This document shows positions 1 through 10,784 of a DNA stretch of 64,000 nucleotides, one piece after another. Position numbers and translations under genes: made by a program. The notes beneath the pieces were generated by a model. It ran no database searches. It was not told the origin of the DNA and was given only the letters and a program-made list of their open reading frames with translations. Each line of letters opens with the position of its first letter. The first letter of the stretch is position 1. This DNA is from Streptomyces cyaneochromogenes (GTDB taxonomy: Bacteria; Actinomycetota; Actinomycetes; Streptomycetales; Streptomycetaceae), in NCBI RefSeq assembly GCF_003963535.1, contig NZ_CP034539.1:1860001-1924000 (forward strand), in the 5' to 3' direction.

Positions 1-36
1 GTTGCGGCGGGGCTTTCGACCGTTGCGCGGGGCTGG

Positions 37-717
37 TCAGAGAAGGTCTTCGACGAGGAACGCGCAGGCGTCGACCCACTCGCGCAGCACCCCGCCGGCG
101 CCCTCGTACGACCAGCGGTCGTGGTAGTCGATCAGGGGTTGACAGCCGAGCCGCGCATAGAGCGCGGCAGCACGTGGGTTGTCCTTCGCGACGCCGAGGC
201 CGACGACCGTGATGCCGCGTTCGCGGGCCAGATCCTCGGCGGCCCGCACGAGTGCGCTGCCGATGCCACGCGAGCGCAGCTCCTCCGGCCAGACGCCCAG
301 TCCGTTGATCTCCGGACAGCCGGGCCACGCGGTGCGCACGGCGGGAGCGTCGCAGCCGATCCGGCGGATCTCCACGTGCCCGACGGGCCGCCCCTCCAAC
401 CAGGCGACCAGATAGGTGCTTTCAGAGCCTGTGCCATATCCCCGGCCGGATCAGCGCGCGGCGTCTGGTGCGTGCGATCGCAAGGCGCCGGAGCGCCCTC
501 GTGGCGGAGCCACGTGGGCGTTTCGGCAACGCGGCTGGGGGTCCCCCCTCTGGGGGAGTGCGTGCCAGGCGTCGCGCGCCCGGCCGGGGATATGGCACAG
601 GCTCTCACCCCGCTGCTGGCGTGCGAACCTTCGCGCGTGGAACGACAGGGTGCCCGGCGAAGCGATGTGCCGGTCGAGCAGCGCCACGTCGGCCGGTCCG
701 CAGACGGTGATCTCCAT
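37..717 (-). pseudogene. GNAT acetyltransferase gene interrupted by a MITE-like element
   Basis: Two fragments of one GNAT N-acetyltransferase lie either side of a 180-bp insertion. The N-terminal part starts at ATG 717 (MEITVCGPADVALLD) and reads into the insert, where it meets a TGA at 451-453. The C-terminal part, from ESTYLVAWLEGRP onward, holds the acetyl-CoA loop region (ELRSRGIGSALVRAAE) and the typical NPRAAALYARLG helix, ending at 37. Deleting the insert plus one copy of the TCA duplication rejoins QRGE and STYLVAW in frame and gives a normal-length GNAT of about 165 residues. An internal ATG at 399 could restart the C-terminal half, but that lacks the first strands of the fold, so activity is unlikely. 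Start 717 is preferred to ATG 795 because a terminator lies between. Confidence 0.85.
425..604. mobile_element. 180-bp MITE-like element with 25-bp perfect terminal inverted repeats
   Basis: The ends at 425-449 and 580-604 are exact 25-bp inverted repeats that begin GAGCCTGTGCC. They are flanked by direct TCA triplets at 422-424 and 605-607 (TGA on the minus strand), consistent with a 3-bp target duplication. Inside, the sequence next to the repeats stays partly complementary (gcgcgcggcgtctgg against ccaggcgtcgcgcgc), giving an imperfect terminal fold of about 45 bp per side. No transposase reading frame fits, so it must depend on a transposase supplied elsewhere. A TNA-type target and this end structure suggest an IS5-like source; that family assignment is inference. 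Confidence 0.85.
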
Positions 718-745
718 GTTGCCGAAGCTACTTCCCGGAGCATGG

Positions 746-791
746 GTACGGCCCCCGATTTTCCCGGCGAGCGGGACAACGGGGGCCGTAC
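746..791 (-). terminator. Terminator hairpin downstream of guaB1
   Basis: A perfect 12-bp stem (746-757 with 780-791, GTACGGCCCCCG) encloses a second small stem (TCCCG 762-766 with CGGGA 772-776). It lies between the guaB1 stop and the broken GNAT gene, both on the minus strand, and has no long U tract, as is usual in Streptomyces. Confidence 0.7.
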
Positions 792-808
792 GCAAGGGCG
801 TTGGGAGG

Positions 809-2293
<1,485 letters not shown>

Positions 2294-2382
2294 TCAGCCA
2301 GGGGGAGGAGCACGTACTTCATTGTCCCATGCTGACCGGAATGCGATGCACGGTCACATCATCCAAGCAGGTCAGAGGCCCC

Positions 2383-2697
2383 CTAGGAGGATCCTCCAAG
2401 AGCGAGCAGTACGGAGAGCTCCGACGTGCGGTCCACCGCCTCGGAGAACACCTCCTGGGCGATCTCCCACTCGTCGGGCCGCGCCTTCGCATACGGCCGC
2501 CAGTTCCGTACGACGACCCGCATCCCCTGTTCGACGGCGGCTTCCGGCCACACCGTGCGGTCGGCGAGGGAATCGGCCAGCGCGTCCCAGTTGCGCCCGA
2601 ACCAGTCGGGCAGCCGCAGGTCTCGGGCGCAGCTGTCCATCAGGCCCGCCTTGTCCGTGACCCCGTCGAGGTCGAGCGTGACCACGAGCTCCGTCAT
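2383..2697 (-). CDS. Barstar-like ribonuclease inhibitor family protein
   Basis: About 104 residues from ATG 2697 (MTELVVTLDLDGVTDKAG). The barstar signature is clear: a short beta-strand, a Cys-Ala-x-Asp-Leu helix, and FGRNWDALADSLAD, the inhibitor helix that in barstar plugs the barnase active site. An ATG at 2754 lies before the terminator hairpin of the neighbouring regulator and is less likely as the start. No barnase-type RNase is encoded nearby, so this is an orphan; solo barstar-like genes are common in actinobacteria and their target is often unknown. It may inhibit a secreted RNase encoded elsewhere, which is inference. Confidence 0.75.
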   Translation of the reverse strand: MTELVVTLDLDGVTDKAGLMDSCARDLRLPDWFGRNWDALADSLADRTVWPEAAVEQGMRVVVRNWRPYAKARPDEWEIAQEVFSEAVDRTSELSVLLALGGSS

Positions 2698-2731
2698 CCC
2701 TGTTACCGCCCCGTCGTAGTGATCGTCGACG

Positions 2732-2763
2732 CAGAAGGGGGTGGCCGTGGCCACCCCCTTCTG
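2732..2763 (-). terminator. Terminator hairpin after the SorC-family regulator gene
   Basis: A perfect 14-bp stem, CAGAAGGGGGTGGC (2732-2745) with its complement at 2750-2763, has a 4-nt loop. It follows the stop of the regulator and precedes the barstar-like gene. Confidence 0.75.
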
Positions 2764-2771
2764 AAATACCG

Positions 2772-3791
2772 TCAGTTCCCGTCCGGATCAGCCCTGTTGA
2801 GCGCCGGCTTCGGCGTCGGACCCGCCGTCATCAGCACGTCCGCCGCCGAGGTGTCCGTCACCAGGCTGGTGACGAGCCCCGAGCGCAGCACCGCGTCGAT
2901 GGCGGCCGCCTTGCGCGCCCCGCCCGCGATCGCGACGACCTCCGGGATACGGCGGAGCTGGTCGGCCTTGACCGTGATGCACCGCTCCCCCAGGTCCCGC
3001 CCGACCCGGCGCCCCTCCCCGTCGAAGAGGTGCGCGGACATCTCGGCGGCGACGCCGAGCGAGGCGTAGTGGGCGCGCTCCTCGTCGCTGAGCATGTCGT
3101 GCACCGTCGAGATGCCCGGCTCCCAGGAGCCGATCGAGACACAGGCGACCGTGACCTTGTCGAAGTACTCGAAGGCCCGCGCGATCCCGGTCTGGTGACG
3201 CAACGCCGCCGCGGTGGCCGCGTCCGGCAGCAGCATCGGCGCGTAGATGGGGTGCGCGTCGCCGCCGGAGACCTGCGCGGCCCGCCGTACGGCCTCCACC
3301 GAACCGCGCTCGGCGGTCCCGGCGTCGTACACGCCCGTCAGCTGCACCACGGTGCACGGCGGCAGCCGGTCCAGGGCCGCCGCCATGTGGATGGTGGACC
3401 GGCCCCACGCCAGTCCCAGCACATCCCCCTCGTTCACCAGCTCGCCGAGCAGGTCGGCGGCCACTTCTCCCAGGTTCTCCGGGTCTGGCGTCTCCTCGGC
3501 CTCGGCCGGGGACTCGACCACGACCGCGTGCCGGAGGCCGTAGCGGGCGCGCAGCGCGTCCGAGCGCTCCGCGTCCAGCTCGGCCGGCACACGGATCTCG
3601 ATGCGCACCAGATCCCGTTCGAGAGCGGTCTCCAGGACCCGGGCCACCTTGAAGCGGCTGACGCCGAACTCCTCCGCGATCTGGATCTTGGACTTGCCCT
3701 CGAGGTAGAAGCGGCGGGCCATGGCCGCCGCCTGCACCAGCTCAGCGGGTCCCATCCGCATGGCTGACCGGCCAGCCGACATACCCGACAC
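2772..3791 (-). CDS. SorC/DeoR-type sugar-binding transcriptional regulator
   Basis: The N-terminus has a helix-turn-helix (ARRFYLEGKSKIQIAEEFG, then VSRFKVARVLETALERDLV) typical of SorC-family regulators. The rest is the SIS-like effector domain (DVLGLAWGRST, VVQLTGVYDAG, VVAIAGGARKAAAI) that binds phosphorylated sugars. GTG 3791 is chosen because GAGGAG stands 6 nt before it; ATG 3782 and GTG 3815 are alternatives. The next gene upstream is rpe, of the pentose phosphate pathway, so a sugar-phosphate effector is a reasonable guess, but no operator was identified. About 339 residues, full length for the family. Confidence 0.88.
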   Translation of the reverse strand: MSGMSAGRSAMRMGPAELVQAAAMARRFYLEGKSKIQIAEEFGVSRFKVARVLETALERDLVRIEIRVPAELDAERSDALRARYGLRHAVVVESPAEAEETPDPENLGEVAADLLGELVNEGDVLGLAWGRSTIHMAAALDRLPPCTVVQLTGVYDAGTAERGSVEAVRRAAQVSGGDAHPIYAPMLLPDAATAAALRHQTGIARAFEYFDKVTVACVSIGSWEPGISTVHDMLSDEERAHYASLGVAAEMSAHLFDGEGRRVGRDLGERCITVKADQLRRIPEVVAIAGGARKAAAIDAVLRSGLVTSLVTDTSAADVLMTAGPTPKPALNRADPDGN

Positions 3792-3893
3792 GGCGATCTC
3801 CTCACTGCTGTTCACACTCTGGATTCGCCGTTCATCCTTGCAGATCCGGCGCTCTTGATCCGCCCTGATGGGCGCCGTTCACGTTCCCTTGGC

Positions 3894-4580
3894 TCAGTGG
3901 TCGCATGCCCAGGCGGCGGTCTTGGTGACCGCCTCCGCCTGAGCACGCAGCACACGGACCGCTTCGGCCGGGTCCTCGGCCCCGTACACCGCCGAACCGG
4001 CGACGAAGACATCGGCGCCCGCCTCGGCACATCGCTCGATGGTCGAGGCGGACACGCCGCCATCGACCTGGAGCCACAACTCAAGACCGTGCTTGCTGAT
4101 CAACTCGCGGGTGCGGCGAATCTTCGGAAGCATGATGTCGAGAAACGCCTGACCACCGAAGCCCGGCTCGACCGTCATGATCAGCAGCATGTCGAGCTCG
4201 GGGAGGAGATCCTCGTACGGCTCGATGGGGGTCGCGGGCTTGAGCGCCATGGAGGCGCGGGCGCCCTTGGCCCTGATCTCCCGGGCCAGCCGCACAGGGG
4301 CCGCTGCGGCCTCGACATGGAAGGTGACGGAGGAGGCCCCCGCTTCCACGTACTGGGGCGCCCACCGATCGGGGGCCTCGATCATCAGATGGCAGTCCAG
4401 CGGGGTGTCCGTCGCACGGGCCAGAGACTCTACGACCGGCACGCCGAGCGTGAGGTTCGGGACGAAATGGTTGTCCATGACGTCGACATGGAGCCAGTCG
4501 GCTCCCTCGACCGCCTTGGCCTCGTCCGCGAGGCGGGCGAAGTCGGCGGACAGGATGCTGGGGTTGATCTGCGCGGCCAT
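3894..4580 (-). CDS. rpe: Ribulose-phosphate 3-epimerase
   Basis: A 228-residue TIM barrel that interconverts ribulose 5-phosphate and xylulose 5-phosphate in the pentose phosphate pathway. Family signatures are all present: SADFARL near the start, the metal-site segment [30 protein letters not shown], and QVDGGV before the C-terminal phosphate-binding loop. The gene sits 102 bp before the SorC-type regulator on the same strand and diverges from the MMPL transporter, so a promoter is expected in 4581-4726. Confidence 0.96.
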   Translation of the reverse strand: MAAQINPSILSADFARLADEAKAVEGADWLHVDVMDNHFVPNLTLGVPVVESLARATDTPLDCHLMIEAPDRWAPQYVEAGASSVTFHVEAAAAPVRLAREIRAKGARASMALKPATPIEPYEDLLPELDMLLIMTVEPGFGGQAFLDIMLPKIRRTRELISKHGLELWLQVDGGVSASTIERCAEAGADVFVAGSAVYGAEDPAEAVRVLRAQAEAVTKTAAWACDH

Positions 4581-4677
4581 GACCCAAGACTGCCATGTCC
4601 GAGCACGAATGTTCGCGCCGGTACAGACCTGAGACGTTCATCGGATGTTGTGTTCGGTTCGCGCGTGCCATGCTGGG

Positions 4678-4699
4678 CGGCCAACCGGAGGGTTGGCCG
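4678..4699. promoter_or_regulatory. Inverted repeat in the leader of the MMPL transporter gene
   Basis: CGGCCAACC (4678-4686) and GGTTGGCCG (4691-4699) form a 9-bp inverted repeat 28 nt before the chosen ATG at 4727. It could be an operator or a leader hairpin. No regulator gene for it is adjacent, so its role is only a suggestion. Confidence 0.4.
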
Positions 4700-4726
4700 G
4701 ATCGTTGTGCGGCTGCGGGGGTGGCC

Positions 4727-6925
4727 ATGACGAAGATCCAGGAGAAGCGGCAGCAGACGCGGCCGGGACAGCAGGGCATCGCGCACCTGGTCTGCGGGCG
4801 ACGCGCCAAGTGGGTGGTGCTCGTCCTGTGGCTGGTGGTGCTGTTCCTGACGGCACCGTTCGCCCAGAAGCTGACCGACGCCCAGGACAACGACGCGGCC
4901 TCCTGGCTGCCCGGCTCCGCCGAATCCACCCAAGTCCTGGAGATCTCAGAGAACTTCAGGCCGGAGCAGATTCCCGCGGTCGTCGTCTACGCCCGTGACG
5001 GCGGCCTGACGGCACAGGACCGGGCGGCGATCACCGAGGACGTGGGCCGGCTCAAGCAGCTGACCGACCACGGCATCCGGGGCGGCGAGACACGGGGCCC
5101 GGTCTTCGACCGCGAGGTGGACCCGCGCGCGGCCCAGGTCCAGGTCCCGATCACGATGGACGAGAAGGGCTGGGAGCGCATCGCGCCCGCGGTCGACTCC
5201 ATCCGGGATGTGGTCGGCGAGGGCGGTGGCGGTCTGGCCGTGCACATCACGGGCCCGGGCGGCACGTCCGCGGACTTCTCGGAAGCGTTCGAGGGCATCG
5301 ACTCCACACTCCTGTTCTCGGCGATGGCGGTCGTCATCGTGATGCTCCTGCTGACCTTCCGCAGCCCGACCCTGCTCCTGGTCCCCCTCCTGTCGGTGAT
5401 CGCCGCCCTGTTCACCGCGCAGGCCTTCATCTATCTCCTGGCGGAACACGCGGGCCTGACGGTGAACGGCCAGAGCGCGGGCATCCTCACGGTCCTGGTC
5501 TTCGGCGCGGGCACCGACTACGCACTCCTGCTCGTCGCCCGCTACCGGGAGGAACTGCGCCGCCACGAGGACCGCCACGAGGCGATGGCCCTGGCCCTGC
5601 ACCGCGCGGGCCCGGCCGTGCTCGCCTCCGGCGCGACGGTCGTCCTCAGCATGCTGGTGCTGCTGGCGGCGGAGATGAACTCGACGAGCGGCCTCGGCCC
5701 GGTCGCCGCGATCGGCGTGGCGGTGGGCCTGATCGCGATGCTCACGCTCTTCCCCGCCCTCCTGGTCATCTTCGGCCGCTGGATCTTCTGGCCGGCGATC
5801 CCGCATCTGGGCACGGAGAACCCGGAGAAGCGAGGCATGTGGGCCCGCATGGGCCGCCGTATCTCGCACCGCCCGCGCATGGTCTGGGTGGTCACGGCCA
5901 TCGCCCTCGCGGTCTGCTCCCTCGGGCTGATCCAACTGCGCGCGGAGGGCCTGAGCAACGCCGACGCGTTCACCGACAAGCCGGACTCGATCACCGGTCA
6001 GGAGGTCTCCGCGCGCTACTTCCCGGCCGGCAGCGGCGACCCACTGGTCATCGTCAGCAACCGGGCACAGGCCGAAGAGGTGGGCCGCGCGGTTGCCGAG
6101 ACGCGGGGCGTGGTCCCCGAGTCACTCGGTCTTCCGCCGGGCACGAAGCCGTCGTTCGAGGACATGGTGCTCTTCGAGGCCACGATGACCGATCCCGCCG
6201 ACAGCGAGGCCGCGAAGCAGACGGTCGAACGCGTACGTGACGCGGTGCACGCGGTGCCGGACGCCGACGCGCAGGTGGGCGGCGGTACAGCAGCCCTGTT
6301 GGACATGGACAGGGCAACGACCCACGACAACGTCCTGATCATCCCGCTGGTCCTGCTGGTCGTCCTCCTGATCCTCTGCGCGCTGCTGCGCGCACTGATC
6401 GCCCCGCTCCTCCTGATCGGCACGGTGATCCTGTCCTTCGCGGCCGCCCTCGGCATCAGCGCGCTGGCCTTCCGCCACCTCTTCGACTACGCGGGCGAGA
6501 CGACCGACTTCCCGCTGTTCGTCTTCGTCTTCCTGGTGGCACTCGGCATCGACTACAACATCTTCCTCACGACCCGCATCCGCGAGGAGGCAGCCCAGCA
6601 GGGCACCCGCCCCGGCGTGGTCACCGGCCTCGCCGCCACCGGCGCGGTCATCACCTCGGCCGGCCTCGTCCTGGCCGGCACCTTCGCCGCCCTCGGCACC
6701 CTCCCGATGGTCGCCTTCGCCGAAATCGGCTTCGCGGTCGCGCTGGGGGTACTCCTGGACACGTTCATCGTCCGCTCGGTCCTGGTGACGGCGCTGTTCC
6801 TGGACGTGGGGCCGAAGGTGTGGTGGCCGGGCAAGCTGGCACAAGAGGACGGGGATGCCAGGGGTGACGGGAGCGGCACGGAAGCCTCGGAGGCGGAGGA
6901 AAAGCTCGGCCGACGAGTCGAGTGA
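4727..6925 (+). CDS. MMPL/RND-family membrane transporter
   Basis: A 732-residue inner-membrane protein with two repeated halves of one plus five membrane helices and large extracytoplasmic loops after the first and seventh helices, the MMPL layout. Each half has the Asp-Tyr pair that forms the proton relay in MmpL proteins: GTDYALLLVARYREEL (D264/Y265) and LGIDYNIFLTTRIREE (D609/Y610). It should be proton-driven and export a lipid or small hydrophobic molecule; the substrate cannot be read from sequence. ATG 4727 is preferred over upstream codons because GGGGGTGG precedes it and MTKIQEKR is a typical cytoplasmic start. No partner gene is adjacent. Confidence 0.9.
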   Translation: MTKIQEKRQQTRPGQQGIAHLVCGRRAKWVVLVLWLVVLFLTAPFAQKLTDAQDNDAASWLPGSAESTQVLEISENFRPEQIPAVVVYARDGGLTAQDRAAITEDVGRLKQLTDHGIRGGETRGPVFDREVDPRAAQVQVPITMDEKGWERIAPAVDSIRDVVGEGGGGLAVHITGPGGTSADFSEAFEGIDSTLLFSAMAVVIVMLLLTFRSPTLLLVPLLSVIAALFTAQAFIYLLAEHAGLTVNGQSAGILTVLVFGAGTDYALLLVARYREELRRHEDRHEAMALALHRAGPAVLASGATVVLSMLVLLAAEMNSTSGLGPVAAIGVAVGLIAMLTLFPALLVIFGRWIFWPAIPHLGTENPEKRGMWARMGRRISHRPRMVWVVTAIALAVCSLGLIQLRAEGLSNADAFTDKPDSITGQEVSARYFPAGSGDPLVIVSNRAQAEEVGRAVAETRGVVPESLGLPPGTKPSFEDMVLFEATMTDPADSEAAKQTVERVRDAVHAVPDADAQVGGGTAALLDMDRATTHDNVLIIPLVLLVVLLILCALLRALIAPLLLIGTVILSFAAALGISALAFRHLFDYAGETTDFPLFVFVFLVALGIDYNIFLTTRIREEAAQQGTRPGVVTGLAATGAVITSAGLVLAGTFAALGTLPMVAFAEIGFAVALGVLLDTFIVRSVLVTALFLDVGPKVWWPGKLAQEDGDARGDGSGTEASEAEEKLGRRVE

Positions 6926-7110
6926 CCGAGGCGAGAGGCCCTGGCGCGGGAGCACTGCCCGTCATGCTCGGTCCCCGCATCCCGCCCCGCTCGGCGTTGG
7001 GCCACCCACGGCACCGGCCCAGCGTCCCAGCCCGCCGGCCTCCGAGTACGAAAACGCCCGTCCCCAACCCCACCCACGCCTGCGGCCACCTACGACGCCG
7101 GCCCCCTCCC

Positions 7111-7228
7111 AGCCCGTCCGGCGTTTGAGGACGAGGCCCCTTCAGGGCCGAAGCGGGGTCTGGGGCGGCAGCCCCAGCGGGGTCCAGGGGCGGAGCCCCT
7201 GGCGGGGTCGAAGGGGCAGCGCCCCTGG
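7111..7228. repeat. Dispersed Streptomyces-type repeat with three consecutive GC hairpins
   Basis: This lies in the 345-bp gap between the convergent transporter and rsmB genes. It starts with agcccgtccggcgtttgagg, a motif I know as very frequent between Streptomyces genes. Three units of about 25 bp follow at 7154-7177, 7178-7202 and 7203-7228. Each begins CGGGGTC and folds on a short stem (TGGGG..CCCCA, CAGGGGC..GCCCCTG, AGGGGC..GCCCCT). It probably acts as a bidirectional terminator for the two genes. Nothing else was found in 6926-7270. Confidence 0.7.
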
Positions 7229-7270
7229 GGGCGGGACGGGTAGGGGCGGCGGGGGGCGAGAACAGGCCCC

Positions 7271-8689
7271 TCAGTCAACCCGCCGAATCAACGCCAGATA
7301 CATCGCATCCGTCCCATGCAGATGAGGCCACAACTGCACATCGGGCCCCTCCCCCAACTCCGGCACCCCAGGCAACAACCCCCGCGCATCGATCAACTCC
7401 CCACCGCCCCGATGCTTCAACACGTCCTCGACAACCACCCGCGTCTCAGCAAGATGCGGCGAGCACGTGGCATACCCAACCACCCCGCCCACCCGCACAG
7501 AATCCAGAGCCACCCGCAACAGCTCCCGCTGCAGCGGCGCAAACCCCTCCAGATCCTCCGGCCGACGCCGCCACCGAGCCTCGGGCCGCCGCCGCAACGC
7601 CCCCAACCCGGTACACGGAACATCCACCAGCACCCGGTCAAAGCTCCCGGCCCGCCACGCCGGCCGCGTCCCATCGGCAGCGATGACCTGATACGGCCCC
7701 GGATTCCCCGCCAACGCCTTGGCCACAAGCCCCGCCCGATGCGGCTGCTTCTCGGAGGCGACCAACACGGCCCCCCGCTCCGCGGCCAACGCCCCGAGCA
7801 ACGCCGCCTTGCCCCCGGGTCCGGCACACCCGTCGAGCCACCTCTCGTCGGGCCCGTCCAGCGGAGCATGGGCAAGGGCGAGGGCGACGAGCTGACTCCC
7901 CTCGTCCTGCACTCCCGCACGCCCTTCCCGCACGGCCTCGATGGCCCCCGGTTCCCCACCCTCGGCAAGCCGCACGGCATAGGGCGACCAACGCCCCGGC
8001 ACAGCGGCCTCCTCTCCGAGCAGTTCCTCGGTCGTGGCCCGCCCCGGCCGCGCGACCAGCGTCACCTCGGGCCGCTCGTTGTCGGCCTCCAGCAACCGCT
8101 CGATCCCGGCCCGCCCCCCACCGAGCGAGTCCCACAGCGCCGACACGACCCACCGCGGATGCGAGTGCACCACGGCGAGATGCTCCTCGGGATCGTCGTC
8201 GTACGGCGGCGCGACCCGCTGGATCCACCCGTCGAGATCGTCCTGCGCGACCTTCCGCAGCACGGCGTTGACGAACTTGGCCCGCCCGTCTCCGAGCACG
8301 ACTCGGGCAAGCTCCACGGACGCGGACACGGCCGCATGCGACGGAATCCGCGTCCCGAGCAGCTGATGCACACCGAGGCTGAGCACATCGAGCACCGGCG
8401 GGTCGACCTCACGCAACGGCCGGTCCACACACGCGGAGATGACGGCGTCGTACGTCCCCTGCCGCCGCAGCGTCCCGTACACCAGCTCGGTCGCGAGCGC
8501 GGCGTCCCGCCCGTCGAAGTCGCCCTTGTCCCGCGCCTTCCGCAGCAGCGGCGGCAGAACGAGGTTGGCGTACGCGTCCCGCTCGTCCACGGCGCGCAGC
8601 GCCTCGAAGGCGAGCATGCGGACCGGGTCCTTCTTGGGCCGTCGGTAGGGCTTGCCGGGTTTGCGGGGCCGAGGGGAGGTGTCGCTCAC
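7271..8689 (-). CDS. rsmB: 16S rRNA cytosine-5 methyltransferase RsmB (Sun)
   Basis: An N-terminal NusB-like RNA-binding domain (ALRAVDERDAYANLVLP to about residue 140) is followed by a SAM-dependent RsmB/NOP methyltransferase domain. It has the SAM loop GCAGPGGKAALLG and both catalytic cysteines, in VDVPCTGLGALRR and YATCSPHLAET. It methylates 16S rRNA C967 (E. coli numbering). GTG 8689 (VSDTSPRPRKPGK) is favoured because GGAG lies before it; ATG 8728 lies upstream of that site. The C-terminus is at the edge of the hairpin repeat. fmt lies 99 bp upstream on the same strand, the common fmt-rsmB pairing. Confidence 0.94.
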   Translation of the reverse strand: MSDTSPRPRKPGKPYRRPKKDPVRMLAFEALRAVDERDAYANLVLPPLLRKARDKGDFDGRDAALATELVYGTLRRQGTYDAVISACVDRPLREVDPPVLDVLSLGVHQLLGTRIPSHAAVSASVELARVVLGDGRAKFVNAVLRKVAQDDLDGWIQRVAPPYDDDPEEHLAVVHSHPRWVVSALWDSLGGGRAGIERLLEADNERPEVTLVARPGRATTEELLGEEAAVPGRWSPYAVRLAEGGEPGAIEAVREGRAGVQDEGSQLVALALAHAPLDGPDERWLDGCAGPGGKAALLGALAAERGAVLVASEKQPHRAGLVAKALAGNPGPYQVIAADGTRPAWRAGSFDRVLVDVPCTGLGALRRRPEARWRRRPEDLEGFAPLQRELLRVALDSVRVGGVVGYATCSPHLAETRVVVEDVLKHRGGGELIDARGLLPGVPELGEGPDVQLWPHLHGTDAMYLALIRRVD

Positions 8690-8788
8690 GAAAAAGGTGC
8701 TCCGGATTGCTGGATGAGATACCCACACAGCCTACGTCGCACCAGGCCCCCGGCGCGCAGGACGGTCCCCGGCACCGGTGCCGGCCCG

Positions 8789-9721
8789 TCAGACCCCGAG
8801 GATCTCCCCGTCGCCGATCCTGACCCCCCGGGCCCAGTCGGCCGCCCGCATCGGCTTCTTGCCCTGAGCCTGCACCCACAGCAACTCGACGGCGTACGAC
8901 CCGGTCCCGACGTAGACGTTGTTCTTCCCGACAGAGAGCGCACCGGGCGCGAGATCGTCCCGCCCGGGCACCGGCTGCACCTGGATGAGCTTGAGCCGCT
9001 CGCCGCGGAAGACGGTCCAGGCACCCGGCGCGGGAGTGCACCCGCGCACGACGCGGTCGACGCGCAGGGAGGGCGCGCTCCAGTCGATGTGGGCGTCCTC
9101 GACGTTGACCTTGGGAGCGAGGGTGATCCCTTCGGACGGCTGCGGTACGGCCTTCAGCGTGCCGTCCTCGATCCCGTCCATGGTCGCCGCGAGCAGCCCG
9201 GCACCCGCGAAGGCGAGCCGGGTCAGCAGGTCACCGCTGGTGTCGGTGGCCCGGACCTCCTCGGTGACGGTGCCGTAGACGGGCCCGGAGTCGAGCCCTT
9301 CCTCGATGAGGAAGGTGGAGGCCCCGGTGATCTCGTCACCGGCCATGATGGCGTGCTGCACGGGCGCGGCCCCACGCCAGGCGGGCAGCAGCGAGAAGTG
9401 CAGGTTGACCCAGCCGTGGGCCGGGATGTCGAGGGCGACGCGGGGCAGCAGGGCGCCGTAGGCGACGACGGGACAGCAGTCGGGCGCGATCTCCCTGAGC
9501 CGGTCGAGGAACTCGGGGTCGCGCGGCCTGGCCGGCTTGAGCACCTCGATCCCGGCCTCCTCGGCCCGCTCGGCCACCGGGCTCGCCACCAGCCTGCGCC
9601 CACGCCCGGCCGGCGCGTCGGGCCGCGTGACGACGGCGGCCACCTCGTGCCGCCCGGAGGCGATCAGAGCGTCCAGAGCGGGAACGGCGACCTCGGGGGT
9701 ACCGGCGAAGACAAGCTTCAT
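8789..9721 (-). CDS. fmt: Methionyl-tRNA formyltransferase
   Basis: This 310-residue enzyme transfers a formyl group from 10-formyl-THF to initiator Met-t[17 protein letters not shown] opens the Rossmann domain, and [18 protein letters not shown] carries the conserved SLLP folate-site motif followed by the catalytic region with [12 protein letters not shown]. The C-terminal OB domain begins near residue 205 ([21 protein letters not shown]). The start is ATG 9721; an ATG at 9787 would add 22 residues with no family match. It is likely cotranscribed with rsmB. Confidence 0.97.
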   Translation of the reverse strand: MKLVFAGTPEVAVPALDALIASGRHEVAAVVTRPDAPAGRGRRLVASPVAERAEEAGIEVLKPARPRDPEFLDRLREIAPDCCPVVAYGALLPRVALDIPAHGWVNLHFSLLPAWRGAAPVQHAIMAGDEITGASTFLIEEGLDSGPVYGTVTEEVRATDTSGDLLTRLAFAGAGLLAATMDGIEDGTLKAVPQPSEGITLAPKVNVEDAHIDWSAPSLRVDRVVRGCTPAPGAWTVFRGERLKLIQVQPVPGRDDLAPGALSVGKNNVYVGTGSYAVELLWVQAQGKKPMRAADWARGVRIGDGEILGV

Positions 9722-9823
9722 GGGTGGGCACGGGCCTCTCGGGCGGGGTTGGCATGGGCAACGCACAAGTCTATGGGTGCACGCCACAAGGCCTCACGTC
9801 GGCGGCACCAAGGACAACCGGAC

Positions 9824-9870
9824 GCAACCCGCAACCCGCAACCCGCAACCCGCAACCCGCAACCCGCAAC
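9824..9870. repeat. Heptamer tandem repeat (GCAACCC, 6.7 copies)
   Basis: Six perfect copies of GCAACCC plus a partial GCAAC run head to tail. They lie in the 397-bp gap between the divergent fmt and HTH genes (9722-10118), which must also hold both promoters; no promoter could be assigned with confidence. Confidence 0.9.
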
Positions 9871-10046
9871 AACTGAATCCCTTGCCCATGAGCGTGGCCA
9901 ACTGGAAACGGGTCGTGCGCGGGCGCGCAAGCATCCACGACCGAAGGCCGAGGCGCACACCCCCCGCGCAGGGGCGTAGGCATATGCCCACACGCCCCCA
10001 CACCGTGACCCGCGGAGCGCTGCCGCGTTGGTCAAGAAAGAGTTGA

Positions 10047-10661
<615 letters not shown>

Positions 10662-10740
10662 CACCCCCCTAACTCTGCCCTCTCGGAGCGCACCCGGGAG
10701 GGCAGAGCCGTGCCAGAAGACCCACACTCGCGAGCACCGA

Positions 10741-10781
10741 GCACCAGGCACCAGGCACCAGGCACCAGGCACCAGGCACCA
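10741..10781. repeat. Heptamer tandem repeat (GCACCAG, nearly 6 copies)
   Basis: Five exact GCACCAG units and a sixth partial one (GCACCA) run head to tail, preceded by the near match GCACCGA. The repeat ends 3 bp before the priA stop. It has the same period as the GCAACCC array 900 bp away but a different unit. Confidence 0.9.
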
Positions 10782-10784
10782 ACG

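Noticed and set aside
4946..5935. Long minus-strand frame over the MMPL transporter
   Set aside because: Composition is that of an antisense shadow; the plus-strand gene has clear membrane helices and proton-relay motifs.
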